Assembly (NCBI RefSeq): GCF_916619195.1
Contig: NZ_CAKAKL010000008.1
Span: forward strand, 1-64,000
Source of the DNA: Inquilinus sp. Marseille-Q2685
Lineage (GTDB): Bacteria; Pseudomonadota; Alphaproteobacteria; DSM-16000; Inquilinaceae
Reading direction: 5' to 3'
DNA length: 64,000 nucleotides
The notes below the pieces were generated by a model that had not been told where the DNA came from, did not search any database, and saw nothing but the letters and a program-made list of their open reading frames with translations. Position numbers and translations under genes: made by a program. Below, in pieces: positions 55,801 to 62,956 of the stretch. Each line of letters begins with the position of its first letter. Position 1 is the first letter of the stretch.

Positions 55801-55909
55801 ACTGGCGCACCGCCAGCGAGACGTAGGACTGGTAGCCGATCACCACGATCAGCAGGCTGACCACCAGCGCCAGCACCGGCCGGCGGATGAAGATGTCGGT
55901 GATGTTCAT
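52832..55909 (-). CDS. RND efflux pump (HAE-1 family, AcrB/MexF-like)
   Basis: This 1025-residue proton-driven transporter is about the family length. The transmembrane-4 charged pair is present in LVLAIGLVVDDAIIVVENVNRHIEEG (Asp-Asp). Two large periplasmic loops contain the porter domains. It extrudes toxic compounds through the adjacent adaptor and outer-membrane factor. Its start follows the adaptor stop by 10 bp. Confidence 0.95.
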   Translation of the reverse strand: MNITDIFIRRPVLALVVSLLIVVIGYQSYVSLAVRQYPKTENAVVTVSTTYSGADPDVVAGFITTPMENAIAQANGIDYMTSTSTSGVSTITVNLRLNYNSDAAVTEINTKVNSVLNQLPSGAQQPTITLSVGQTIDAMYIGFYSDVLAANQITDYLTRVVQPKLQAVQGVQTAELLGPKVFALRVWLDPDKLAGYGLTATDVYTALGNNNSISGIGTTKGNATQITLTASTDLHDVEEFRNLVVKQSNGAVIRLKDLGQVVLGSQDYESRSTVDGRTGIMMGIQVAPTANLLDVVAGVKAAMPGIEAQLPSGLHATVIYDSSAFVTSSIEEVVTSLVEALVIVVLVVFLFLGSPRSVFIPVVAIPLSLVGTFAMMLAFGFSINLLTLLALVLAIGLVVDDAIIVVENVNRHIEEGATPLQAAIDAARELVGPVIAMTVVLVAVYVPIGFQGGLTGALFTEFAFTLVGAVAVSMVVALTLTPMMCSRILKPHLADRSGWEERLTDFIDRCFERIRRPYQRMLHGSLNTVPVTLVFAAIVLGSIYFLYADAQTELAPNEDQGAVLVSTTNPPQATLALKASNSDQVAQAMRAYPETDHTLGIDSSATSIAVQVLKPWDQRERTAGTVQALLQQDIARIAAAQSVAFQPAPLPGSNGLPIQFAIGTTGSFQELNDVAAAFQKEAQKTGLFVFLTRDLQVDKPQAEIVIDRDKAAALGLTMSDVGNAMATILGGGYVNYFSIDGRSYQVIPQVQQRSRLTTDQVLNYPVTALNGTQIPLSSIATIKTEAAPRSISHFQQLNSATISGVSAPGISTGQALAELKALADRTLPPGYTVDYGGQSRQTVQESSGLVQMFALALIIIFLALAAQFNSFRDPLIILVSVPMSIAGALAFISVGVGGATMNIYTQVGLVTLMGLISKHGILIVEVANGLQKAGKTKREAIEGAASIRLRPILMTTGAMVLGVVPLILATGAGAVSRFNMGLVIASGLTIGTIFTLFVVPAVYMLLAADHHAESAGEAAPEPTEA

Positions 55910-55919
55910 GACGCCCGCC

Positions 55920-57074
55920 TCAGCTCGGGTCCGCCACGGACGGGTTCGGGTCGTTCGGCGGCGTCACGCTGTTGTTGATGGTGACGGGCGAGCCGTTCTG
56001 CAGCTTGAGCTGGCCGGAGGTGACGACGGTGTCGCCCTCGTTCACCCCCTTCGACACCGCGACCTGATCGCCGCGGCTGCCGGCGGTGGTGACGAAGATC
56101 TGCTTCACCGTCTGGTCGCCCCCCTGGCCTCCCGCCCCTTGGCCGGCCACGACATAGGCGATGTCGCCATAGGGGTTGGAGACGATCGCCGTCGCCGGCA
56201 GGGTGACGTAGCGCTGCGGCGCGCCGACCGCGACGGCCGCCTTGCCGTACATGCCGGGCAGCAGCAGCCGGTCCGGGTTGGCGAAGCTGGCCCGCACCGT
56301 GAGGCTGCGGGTGGTGTTGTCGACCAGCGGGCTGATCGCGGTGATGGTGCCGGCGAAGCCCTGGCCCGGATAGGCATCGAGCGTCGCCGTCACCGGCTGG
56401 CCGACCTTGAGCTTGGCCAGGGCCTGCTGCGGCAGGGTGAAGTCGAACAGGATCGGGTCCAGCGACTGCAAGGTGACGATTTCGGTGCCTGCCGAGAGAT
56501 ATTGGCCGAGATCGACCTGGCGCACCCCGAGCCGGCCGGCGAAGGGCGCCTTGACTGACTTCTTGTCGATCGCCGCCTGCTGCGCCGCGACCTGGGCCTG
56601 GGCCTGCTTCAGCGTGGCGAGGTCGCTGTCGACCGTCGCCTGGCTGACGCCCTGGGCCTTCAGCTGCTTCAGGTCGCGGTCATAGGTGACCTGGGCGTTG
56701 TCGGCGGCCGCCTGGTACTGCTTCAGCGTCGCCAGATCCTCCTCGGCGCGCAGCTGCAGGAGCGGCGTGCCGGCGGCGACGTCCTGGCCGTCCTGGAAGC
56801 TGATCGCCTCGACGATGCCCGAGACCTCGGAGGACAGGGCGGCGCCGTTGACCGCGCGGAAGGCGCCCACCGCCTCCAGCCGCTCCTGCCAGTCGCTGGC
56901 CGTCGCGGTGGTGGTCGACACCGTCTGGGGCGGGTTGCTGCGGGCCGCGATCGCCTGGGCGATCATCCGGCTCTTGAAGGCCTGGAAGCCGAAGATGCCG
57001 CCCAGGATCACGCCGATCGCGATCAGCATGATCACCATGCGGGTGATCAGCGAAGCCGTTCTGCTCTTGGCCAT
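55920..57074 (-). CDS. RND periplasmic adaptor (membrane fusion protein)
   Basis: A 384-residue adaptor with an N-terminal membrane anchor (residues 12-32), lipoyl-like halves (GFEVSG-type VSGIVEAISFQDGQ and VKAPFAGRLG), a helical hairpin and the beta-barrel/MPN region. The C-terminus is a flexible tail. It links the pump to the outer-membrane factor. It lies 15 bp after the outer-membrane factor gene. Confidence 0.93.
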   Translation of the reverse strand: MAKSRTASLITRMVIMLIAIGVILGGIFGFQAFKSRMIAQAIAARSNPPQTVSTTTATASDWQERLEAVGAFRAVNGAALSSEVSGIVEAISFQDGQDVAAGTPLLQLRAEEDLATLKQYQAAADNAQVTYDRDLKQLKAQGVSQATVDSDLATLKQAQAQVAAQQAAIDKKSVKAPFAGRLGVRQVDLGQYLSAGTEIVTLQSLDPILFDFTLPQQALAKLKVGQPVTATLDAYPGQGFAGTITAISPLVDNTTRSLTVRASFANPDRLLLPGMYGKAAVAVGAPQRYVTLPATAIVSNPYGDIAYVVAGQGAGGQGGDQTVKQIFVTTAGSRGDQVAVSKGVNEGDTVVTSGQLKLQNGSPVTINNSVTPPNDPNPSVADPS

Positions 57075-57089
57075 GGTCTTGTCCGTCGA

Positions 57090-58601
57090 TCAATCGGGCA
57101 GGCTGGGGGTCGGCTGCTTCCGGCCGGCCGGGACGTCGGTGCGGTTCCACCAGCCGCCGCCGAGCGCCTGGTACAGCGCCGCGGTGTCGCTGAGCCGCGC
57201 CGCCTGGGCCTGGATCCGGCTGATCCGCGCGTTCAGCAGGGCGGTCTGCGCGGTCAGCACCGTGGTGTAGGTGGTGGCGCCGGCCTGGTACTGGCTGCGG
57301 GCGATGTTCAGGCTGCGCTGGGCCGCCTGCTCCGCCGCCAGCTGGGCCTTCAGCGTGTCGGCGTCGTACTGGATCGCGTGCAGCGTGTCGGCAACGTCCT
57401 GGAAGGCCGACAGCACGGTGCTGCGGTACTGCGCCGCCGCCTGGTCGAAGCCGGCCTCGGCCGCGCGCTTGTCGTGCAGCAGCGTGCCGCCGTCGAAGAT
57501 CGTCTGCACCACCTGCCCGGCCAGGCTCCAGGCCACCGTGCCGGGCGAGAACAGGTTGCCGAAACTGTCGGCGCTGCTGCCGTAGCTGGCGCTGAGCGTG
57601 ATCTGCGGCAGCATGTTGGCGATGGCGACGCCGATCTTGGCGCTGGCCGCCTGCAGCTGCGCCTCGGACGACTTGATGTCCGGCCGCTGCTCGACCAGCT
57701 TCGACGGCAGGCTGAGCGGCAGGTCGGACGGCAGGGTCAGCCCCGCCAGCTCGAAATCGTCGCCGGAGATCTCGCTGGGGAAGCGGCCGAGATAGACGGC
57801 CAGCTGGTTGCGCTGCTGCGCCAGCTGCTTCTGCAGGGGCGGCAGCAGCGCCTCGTCCTGCGCCACCGTGGCCTGCTGCGACGCCACGTCGGCCTGCGAG
57901 ATGCCGCCGAGCGCGAACTGCTGCTGCAGGATGCCGAGATAGGCGCGCTCGGCCTTGATGATGTCCTCGGTGGCTGCGATCTGGGCCCGCAGCGACGCCT
58001 CCTGGATCGCCGCGGTCACCACGTTGCTGCTGATGGTCAGATAGCTGGCCTCGAGCTGGTAGCGCTCGTAGTCCGCCGTCGCCTGCAGCGATTCGATGTT
58101 GCGCCTCGTGCCGCCCCAGACGTCCAGGTCGTAGGACACGTCCACAGAGGCGTTGGTGACGTTGTAGACCGAGGTCACGGTGCGGGTGCCGCCGGTCGCT
58201 GTCGCAGCCGTGCTGTTGCTCTGCTCCCGCGTGGCGGAGCTGGAGCCGCTGACGGTCGGGAACAGGGCGCCCTGCCCGGCGGCCACATTCTCCTGCGCCT
58301 GGCGCAGCGCCGCCTGGGCCGACTGGATGTCGGGGTTGGCCTTCAGCGCCTCGGCCACCAGCCGGTTCAGCGTGTCCGAGCGGAACACGCGCCACCAGTC
58401 GCCCGGGATGTCCCGGCCGTTCCGGATGGTCTGCGCCGCGCCGCCTGCCACGGCGGCCGAGGCGGTCTGCGCCAGCGGCGTGCCGGGCGTGTACTGGCCG
58501 ACGCCCGGCGCGGCCGGACGCTGGAAATCGGGGCCGACCGCGCAGCCCGCCAGGATCAGGGCGAGCAGCGACGCGGTGCCCCGCAGAAGATGTGATCTCA
58601 C
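57090..58601 (-). CDS. Outer-membrane efflux lipoprotein (OprM/NodT type)
   Basis: This 503-residue protein has a lipoprotein signal (ALILAGC, lipobox Cys near 20) and two outer-membrane efflux repeats with ALKANPDIQSAQAALRQAQ and ATLPQITLSASYG-like segments. It forms the outer-membrane tunnel. It is the first gene of the operon, whereas in mexAB-oprM the OMF is last. Confidence 0.93.
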   Translation of the reverse strand: MRSHLLRGTASLLALILAGCAVGPDFQRPAAPGVGQYTPGTPLAQTASAAVAGGAAQTIRNGRDIPGDWWRVFRSDTLNRLVAEALKANPDIQSAQAALRQAQENVAAGQGALFPTVSGSSSATREQSNSTAATATGGTRTVTSVYNVTNASVDVSYDLDVWGGTRRNIESLQATADYERYQLEASYLTISSNVVTAAIQEASLRAQIAATEDIIKAERAYLGILQQQFALGGISQADVASQQATVAQDEALLPPLQKQLAQQRNQLAVYLGRFPSEISGDDFELAGLTLPSDLPLSLPSKLVEQRPDIKSSEAQLQAASAKIGVAIANMLPQITLSASYGSSADSFGNLFSPGTVAWSLAGQVVQTIFDGGTLLHDKRAAEAGFDQAAAQYRSTVLSAFQDVADTLHAIQYDADTLKAQLAAEQAAQRSLNIARSQYQAGATTYTTVLTAQTALLNARISRIQAQAARLSDTAALYQALGGGWWNRTDVPAGRKQPTPSLPD

Positions 58602-58688
58602 GATGGCCGATCAGTATCGGGGAGAGGCAGAAACCATCGGGCCGGCCCGGTTGCGTGGGGGGAACACCGGGCCGGCCCGACCGGTCCG

Positions 58689-59270
58689 TCAGCCGGCGTG
58701 GGGCACCGGACGCTCGGCCGGGGGGCCGAAGCGCTGGTCCTGCGGACCGGGACCAGGGAGGGGGTTCGGCGGCGATCCCATGCGCCGCTCGGCCTGCTGC
58801 AGCAGGGCGACCTGCTCCGGCGACAGCTTGTCGCGCAGTGCCGCGATCGCCGATTTCAGGGTCTCGGCCGCGTCGGCCCGGGCGATCGCGGCGTCGGCCA
58901 GGCGCTCGGCTGGGGCGAAGGCCGCCGGGGCCGTGTCGGGGCCGTCCGCCGGACGCATCGGTGGCGCAGCCACGGCCAAGAGCGCGCTGGTGTAGTCGCG
59001 CCAGGCGTCGAGCTGGTCGGCGCGGATCCCCACCAGGGTCTCAAGGCCGGCGAGATCGCGGGCCAGCTTCATCCGGAAGTCCGGCCGCCAGATGCCCGGC
59101 CGGTCCGGGCCGGGACCGCCAGGCGGCGAGGCCTCCGGCGCCGCGGCCTGAATCGCGTTGGCGTTGACGGGGTCGGCCAGGGCGGTGCCGCCCGGGCTCA
59201 TGACCGTGCCGAGGGTCAGACCGATGACACCGGCCGTCGCAACACCGATGATGGCGACAGTGGATCTCAT
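58689..59270 (-). CDS. Spy/CpxP-like periplasmic protein
   Basis: This 193-residue exported protein has a hydrophobic signal ([18 protein letters not shown]). The mature helical part contains an LTxxQ-type motif, [17 protein letters not shown], and an upstream partner segment, [16 protein letters not shown]. Spy/CpxP proteins are periplasmic chaperones or stress sensors. It is divergent from a two-component system that probably controls it. The C-terminal tail is Pro/Gly-rich. Confidence 0.8.
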   Translation of the reverse strand: MRSTVAIIGVATAGVIGLTLGTVMSPGGTALADPVNANAIQAAAPEASPPGGPGPDRPGIWRPDFRMKLARDLAGLETLVGIRADQLDAWRDYTSALLAVAAPPMRPADGPDTAPAAFAPAERLADAAIARADAAETLKSAIAALRDKLSPEQVALLQQAERRMGSPPNPLPGPGPQDQRFGPPAERPVPHAG

Positions 59271-59382
59271 GTCAGCCTCGCTCGTGATTGCTGTGGACGA
59301 GGCGAAGCTAGGCGCGCCGTGTTTCCGCCCTTCGTCCCCCTGTTGCCGAATGTGGACCGGCAGAGGAAATTGGTTGCCCAAC

Positions 59383-59405
59383 ATTGCCGGCCGGCCGCCG
59401 GCAAT
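59383..59405. promoter_or_regulatory. Dyad between Spy-like gene and two-component system
   Basis: ATTGCCGGC-N5-GCCGGCAAT is a perfect 9+5+9 inverted repeat. It lies midway between the starts at 59270 and 59456, a position suited to response-regulator binding. Confidence 0.5.
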
Positions 59406-59455
59406 ACTCCGTTGCAGAAAATCGGTCGCCCGTCGCGTCCGGCCCCGTAAAGATC

Positions 59456-60214
59456 ATGACAACAGCCTTGGCGACTTCGCGATCGATGCAGACGTCTCCC
59501 CATATCCTTGTCGTCGACGACGATCCCGAGATCCGTCGTCTGCTCGGCCGCTATCTCGACGGCCAGAACTTCCGCGTCAGCCTGGCGGCCGACCGGCGCG
59601 AATGCGAGGAGAGGCTGGCCGGCGGCCGGATCGACCTGCTGGTGCTCGACGTCATGCTGCCCGACGGCTCCGGCCTCGAGATCTGCCGCGAGCTGAGCCG
59701 CCGCAAGCCGCATCTGCCGGTCATCCTGCTGACAGCGCTGAAGGAGGATGTCGACCGCATCATCGGCCTCGAAATCGGCGCCGACGACTATCTCGGCAAG
59801 CCGTTCAACCCGCGCGAGCTGGTGGCGCGGATCCGTGCCGTGCTGCGCCGGACGGCGGCAGCGGTGCCGGACGAGGCGCCGCCGTCCGGCCGCTATCGTT
59901 TCGCCGGCTTCGTCGCCGCCCCCGCCCCCCGCCGCATCGTCGACGATGCCGGCGAGGAGGTGGTCCTGACCGGCGCCGAGTTCGAGCTGCTGCTGGCTTT
60001 CCTCGAACGGCCGGGCCGGATCCTGTCGCGCGACCAGCTGCTGGACTTGACCCAGGGCCGCGAGGCGGAGCCGCTGGACCGGTCGATCGACGTGCTGGTC
60101 AGCCGGCTGCGCCGCAAGCTGGGCGACGGTGGCCGGTTCCAGCTGTTCAAGACGGTGCGCAACGGCGGCTATCAGCTGGCCGTCCCGGTCGAGCAGATGG
60201 GAGGGCCGGCGTGA
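59456..60214 (+). CDS. OmpR-family response regulator
   Basis: A 252-residue protein (or 242 if started at 59486). The receiver domain has the acidic pair VVDDDPE, the phospho-acceptor D65 in LVLDVMLPDG, and K in LGKPFNPREL. The C-terminal winged helix has RSIDVLVSRLRRKLGD and TVRNGGYQL, typical of OmpR. It overlaps the kinase gene by 4 bp (GTGA). Confidence 0.93.
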   Translation: MTTALATSRSMQTSPHILVVDDDPEIRRLLGRYLDGQNFRVSLAADRRECEERLAGGRIDLLVLDVMLPDGSGLEICRELSRRKPHLPVILLTALKEDVDRIIGLEIGADDYLGKPFNPRELVARIRAVLRRTAAAVPDEAPPSGRYRFAGFVAAPAPRRIVDDAGEEVVLTGAEFELLLAFLERPGRILSRDQLLDLTQGREAEPLDRSIDVLVSRLRRKLGDGGRFQLFKTVRNGGYQLAVPVEQMGGPA

Positions 60215-61488
60215 ACACGCTGCGCGCCCGCATCATCCTGCTGCTGGCGGTCGCCATCGTCGCGGTCGTCGGCATCGCCAGCTTCGTCGCCCTGCTGCTG
60301 CTGCGCGAGCCCCCGCCGTCCCGCACCGTCGAACCCTTCGCCCGGCAGATCCAGCTGATCGCCGACCTGGTCGAGAACGGCATCGGACCGGCCGACAACC
60401 CTGGTCGGGCGGCCGATTTCGAGCTGCATCCGACGCGCGCGCCCGGCGAGCCGGATCCGCGCGGGAGCGAGCTGCTGCAGGACGCCATGCGCGCCACCGG
60501 CCCTGCCCTGCCGGTGCAGGTGACCCACGATGCCCAGGACGGACGGGCGATCCTGTCGGTGCAGATCGACCCGAAGCGCTGGCTGTGGCTGCCGATGCCC
60601 GATCTGCCGATCCCGCAGGGCGTGCCGCTGGCCTTCGCCGGCTGGATGCTGCTGCTGGTGCTGGGGGCGATCGGCATCGCCGCGGTCGCCGCCGACCGGG
60701 TGGTCCGGCCCCTGGCCCTGCTGGAAGGCACCATCGCCCGGATCGGCCCGGACGGCACGCTGCCCGAGCTGCCGGAGACCGGATCGGCCGAGATGAAGAC
60801 CACGGCGCGGACGCTGAACCGCTTGTCGGCCCGCCTGCGGGCGGCGATGGAGAGCCGGATGCGCCTGGTCGCCGCCGCCGGGCACGATCTGCGCACGCCG
60901 ATGACCCGGATGCGGCTGCGCGCCGAGTTCCTGCCGGAAGAGGACCGCGAGGCCTGGCTGCGCGACCTCGACGAGCTCGACCGCATCGCCGACAGCGCCA
61001 TCCGGCTGGTGCGCGAGGAGGTCGAAGGCGGCGACGCCGAGCCGCTGCGGCTGGACCGGCTGGTCGAGACCGTGTGCACCGAGCTGGCCGAGCAGGGCCT
61101 GCCGGTGACGCTGCTGCGGGCGGCGCCGGCCTCGGTCAAGGCCGGGCCGCTGGCGCTGAAGCGGGCACTGCGCAACCTGGTGATCAACGCCGCCACCCAC
61201 GGCAAGGGGGCGGAGGTGGCATTGGACGCGGCCGAGGGCGAAGCCTTGGGAGAGGCCCGCATCACCATCACCGACCACGGCCCGGGCATCCCGCCGGAAC
61301 TGCTGGCCCAGGTGTTCGAGCCGTTCTTCCGGGTCGACCCGGCGCGGCGGCAGACGGTGCCGGGCGCCGGCCTCGGCCTCGCCATCGCCAAGGAGATCGT
61401 CGACCGCACCGGCGGCCGCATCGCGATCGCCAACCGGCCCGAGGGCGGCCTGATCCAGAGCGTGACGCTACCGCGGGAGAAGGACTGA
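60211..61488 (+). CDS. Sensor histidine kinase
   Basis: A 425-residue EnvZ/CpxA-like kinase read from GTG at 60211. It has an N-terminal transmembrane helix, a periplasmic sensor, a second helix (AFAGWMLLLVLGAIGIAAVA), a HAMP, the phospho-acceptor H225 in AAGHDLRTPMTRMR, and N-, G1- and G2-boxes (RNLVINAATHG, ITDHGPGIPP, GAGLGLAIAKEIV). It phosphorylates the adjacent regulator. Confidence 0.93.
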   Translation: MNTLRARIILLLAVAIVAVVGIASFVALLLLREPPPSRTVEPFARQIQLIADLVENGIGPADNPGRAADFELHPTRAPGEPDPRGSELLQDAMRATGPALPVQVTHDAQDGRAILSVQIDPKRWLWLPMPDLPIPQGVPLAFAGWMLLLVLGAIGIAAVAADRVVRPLALLEGTIARIGPDGTLPELPETGSAEMKTTARTLNRLSARLRAAMESRMRLVAAAGHDLRTPMTRMRLRAEFLPEEDREAWLRDLDELDRIADSAIRLVREEVEGGDAEPLRLDRLVETVCTELAEQGLPVTLLRAAPASVKAGPLALKRALRNLVINAATHGKGAEVALDAAEGEALGEARITITDHGPGIPPELLAQVFEPFFRVDPARRQTVPGAGLGLAIAKEIVDRTGGRIAIANRPEGGLIQSVTLPREKD

Positions 61489-61727
61489 TCCACATATATC
61501 ATGATCAAATTCATATTGTTGAGCGCGGAATTCTGTTAAGCTTATAATAAGTAATAAATAAAATTTTATTGAGGTTTCCGTTTTTCCTTCACCTGCTTTT
61601 CATTGATGCCTGACACGGTTTATGCCTTAATTCCTATAATCGATGAGACCGGCGCTGGGAGCGATCGAGGCCTGGCGTGCCGTCCCGACACTCAATGCTG
61701 CCGTTCCAGAGCCCCGAGGGATATGGA
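61489..61727 (+). promoter_or_regulatory. AT-rich promoter island of the acyl-lipid cassette
   Basis: This region is strikingly AT-rich against the surrounding GC-rich genes. Perfect TATAAT boxes occur at 61543-61548 (with TTGAGC 18 bases upstream) and 61635-61640 (CTGACA 19 upstream). A 14-bp AT palindrome, AATAAAATTTTATT, spans 61557-61570 and TAAGCTTA spans 61537-61544. This is suited to H-NS/MucR-type silencing or regulated transcription. Confidence 0.6.
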
Positions 61728-62705
61728 ATGACCAAGCCGCAGACGGTACCCGCCCTCGAGCCGCGGAGCTTCGCGGCCCGGGCACGCCTCGCCCTCGTCC
61801 GAAGCGAGCGGCTGGTCGCCTGGATCACCGTCGTCGTCCCGGCCGTGGGAACCTGCTTGGCTTCGGCCCTGCTGCTGTCCGGCGTCGCGCCGCCCACGCT
61901 GCTGGAGATCGGGGTGACGCTCGTCCTCTACCTGATCACCGGCCTCGGCATCACCGTCGGCTTCCACCGGCTCTTCACCCACCACGCCTTCGCGGCGCCG
62001 CCGGCGATCCGGCTGCTGCTCGGCATCCTGGGCTCGATGACGGCGCAGGGGCCGCTGTTCTTCTGGGCCGCCGCCCATCGCCGCCACCACGCCGGCAGCG
62101 ACCGGGCCGACGATCCGCATTCGCCGCACCGGAAGGGTGAAACCCGGCTCTCCCGGCTGCGTGGCCTGTTGCATGCCCATGTCGGCTGGATGCTCGTGCC
62201 GCGCGAGGCCACGGGCTGGGGCCAGATCCCCGACCTGCTGCGCGACCGGACGGCCTTCTTCGTCAACCGCTGGTATCTCGCCTGGGTCGGGCTCGGCCTG
62301 GCCCTCCCGGCCGTGGTCTCGGGGGGCTGGCACGGAACCGCGGCGGGTGCGGGGCTGGGGCTGCTCTGGGGCGGCCTGGTCCGCATCTTCCTGGTCCAGC
62401 ACGCGACCTGGAGCGTCAATTCGCTCGGCCATGTCGCGGGCCGGAAGACCTTCACGACGCGGGACGAGAGCCGGAACAACGCCGTCGTGGCGCTGATCAC
62501 GCTCGGCGAAGGCTGGCACAACAACCATCACGCCTTCCCGGCTTCGGCCCGGCACGGGCTCGGCCGATGGGAGATCGACCCGAGCTGGCTCGCGATCCGC
62601 CTGCTCTCCCGGCTCGGCCTCGCTGGCGACATCAGGCTGCCCCGGCCCGAGCAGATCGAGCATCGGCGCCGGGCATCGTCGGATTTCAAGGAGGAGATTG
62701 TCTGA
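61728..62705 (+). CDS. Membrane fatty acid desaturase
   Basis: A 325-residue SCD-like desaturase with three histidine boxes: HRLFTH (80-85), HRRHH (117-121) and HNNHH (264-268), which bind the diiron centre. Several hydrophobic segments are present. The start is supported by GAGGGA six bases upstream. It overlaps the ACP gene by 1 bp. It is therefore likely to act on an ACP- or AMP-ligase-linked acyl chain, giving an alkene or, by further desaturation, an alkyne; the latter is an inference. Confidence 0.9.
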   Translation: MTKPQTVPALEPRSFAARARLALVRSERLVAWITVVVPAVGTCLASALLLSGVAPPTLLEIGVTLVLYLITGLGITVGFHRLFTHHAFAAPPAIRLLLGILGSMTAQGPLFFWAAAHRRHHAGSDRADDPHSPHRKGETRLSRLRGLLHAHVGWMLVPREATGWGQIPDLLRDRTAFFVNRWYLAWVGLGLALPAVVSGGWHGTAAGAGLGLLWGGLVRIFLVQHATWSVNSLGHVAGRKTFTTRDESRNNAVVALITLGEGWHNNHHAFPASARHGLGRWEIDPSWLAIRLLSRLGLAGDIRLPRPEQIEHRRRASSDFKEEIV

Positions 62706-62956
62706 TGATGGATATGACCGTGACGACGGATTCGATCCAGCGATGGCTCGCCGATTATGTCGCGATGCTCCTGAAGGTCCCCGCCGACAGCATCGATGTC
62801 GACGAGCAGCTGGTCTATCTCGGCGTGTCCTCCAGCCAGGCCATGACCCTCACGGCCGATCTGGAGAAGCATCTCGCCCGTCCGATCGATCCGGCGCTGC
62901 TGTGGGAATTCCCGACCATCCGCCGCCTGGCGCAACACCTGGGGAAGGAAACGTGA
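62705..62956 (+). CDS. Acyl carrier protein
   Basis: This 83-residue carrier protein has the phosphopantetheine region DEQLVYLGVSSSQAMTLTADLE, with the serine in the SSS run (normally GxDS). It overlaps both the desaturase (1 bp) and the FAAL (4 bp, GTGA), indicating a coupled three-gene unit. An in-frame ATG one codon later is possible. Confidence 0.88.
   Translation: MMDMTVTTDSIQRWLADYVAMLLKVPADSIDVDEQLVYLGVSSSQAMTLTADLEKHLARPIDPALLWEFPTIRRLAQHLGKET

Noticed and set aside
52721-55978. A 1085-codon open frame on the plus strand
   Set aside because: It is antisense to the RND pump, has histidine/arginine/glutamine/aspartate-rich composition typical of a shadow frame in GC-rich DNA, and matches no family.
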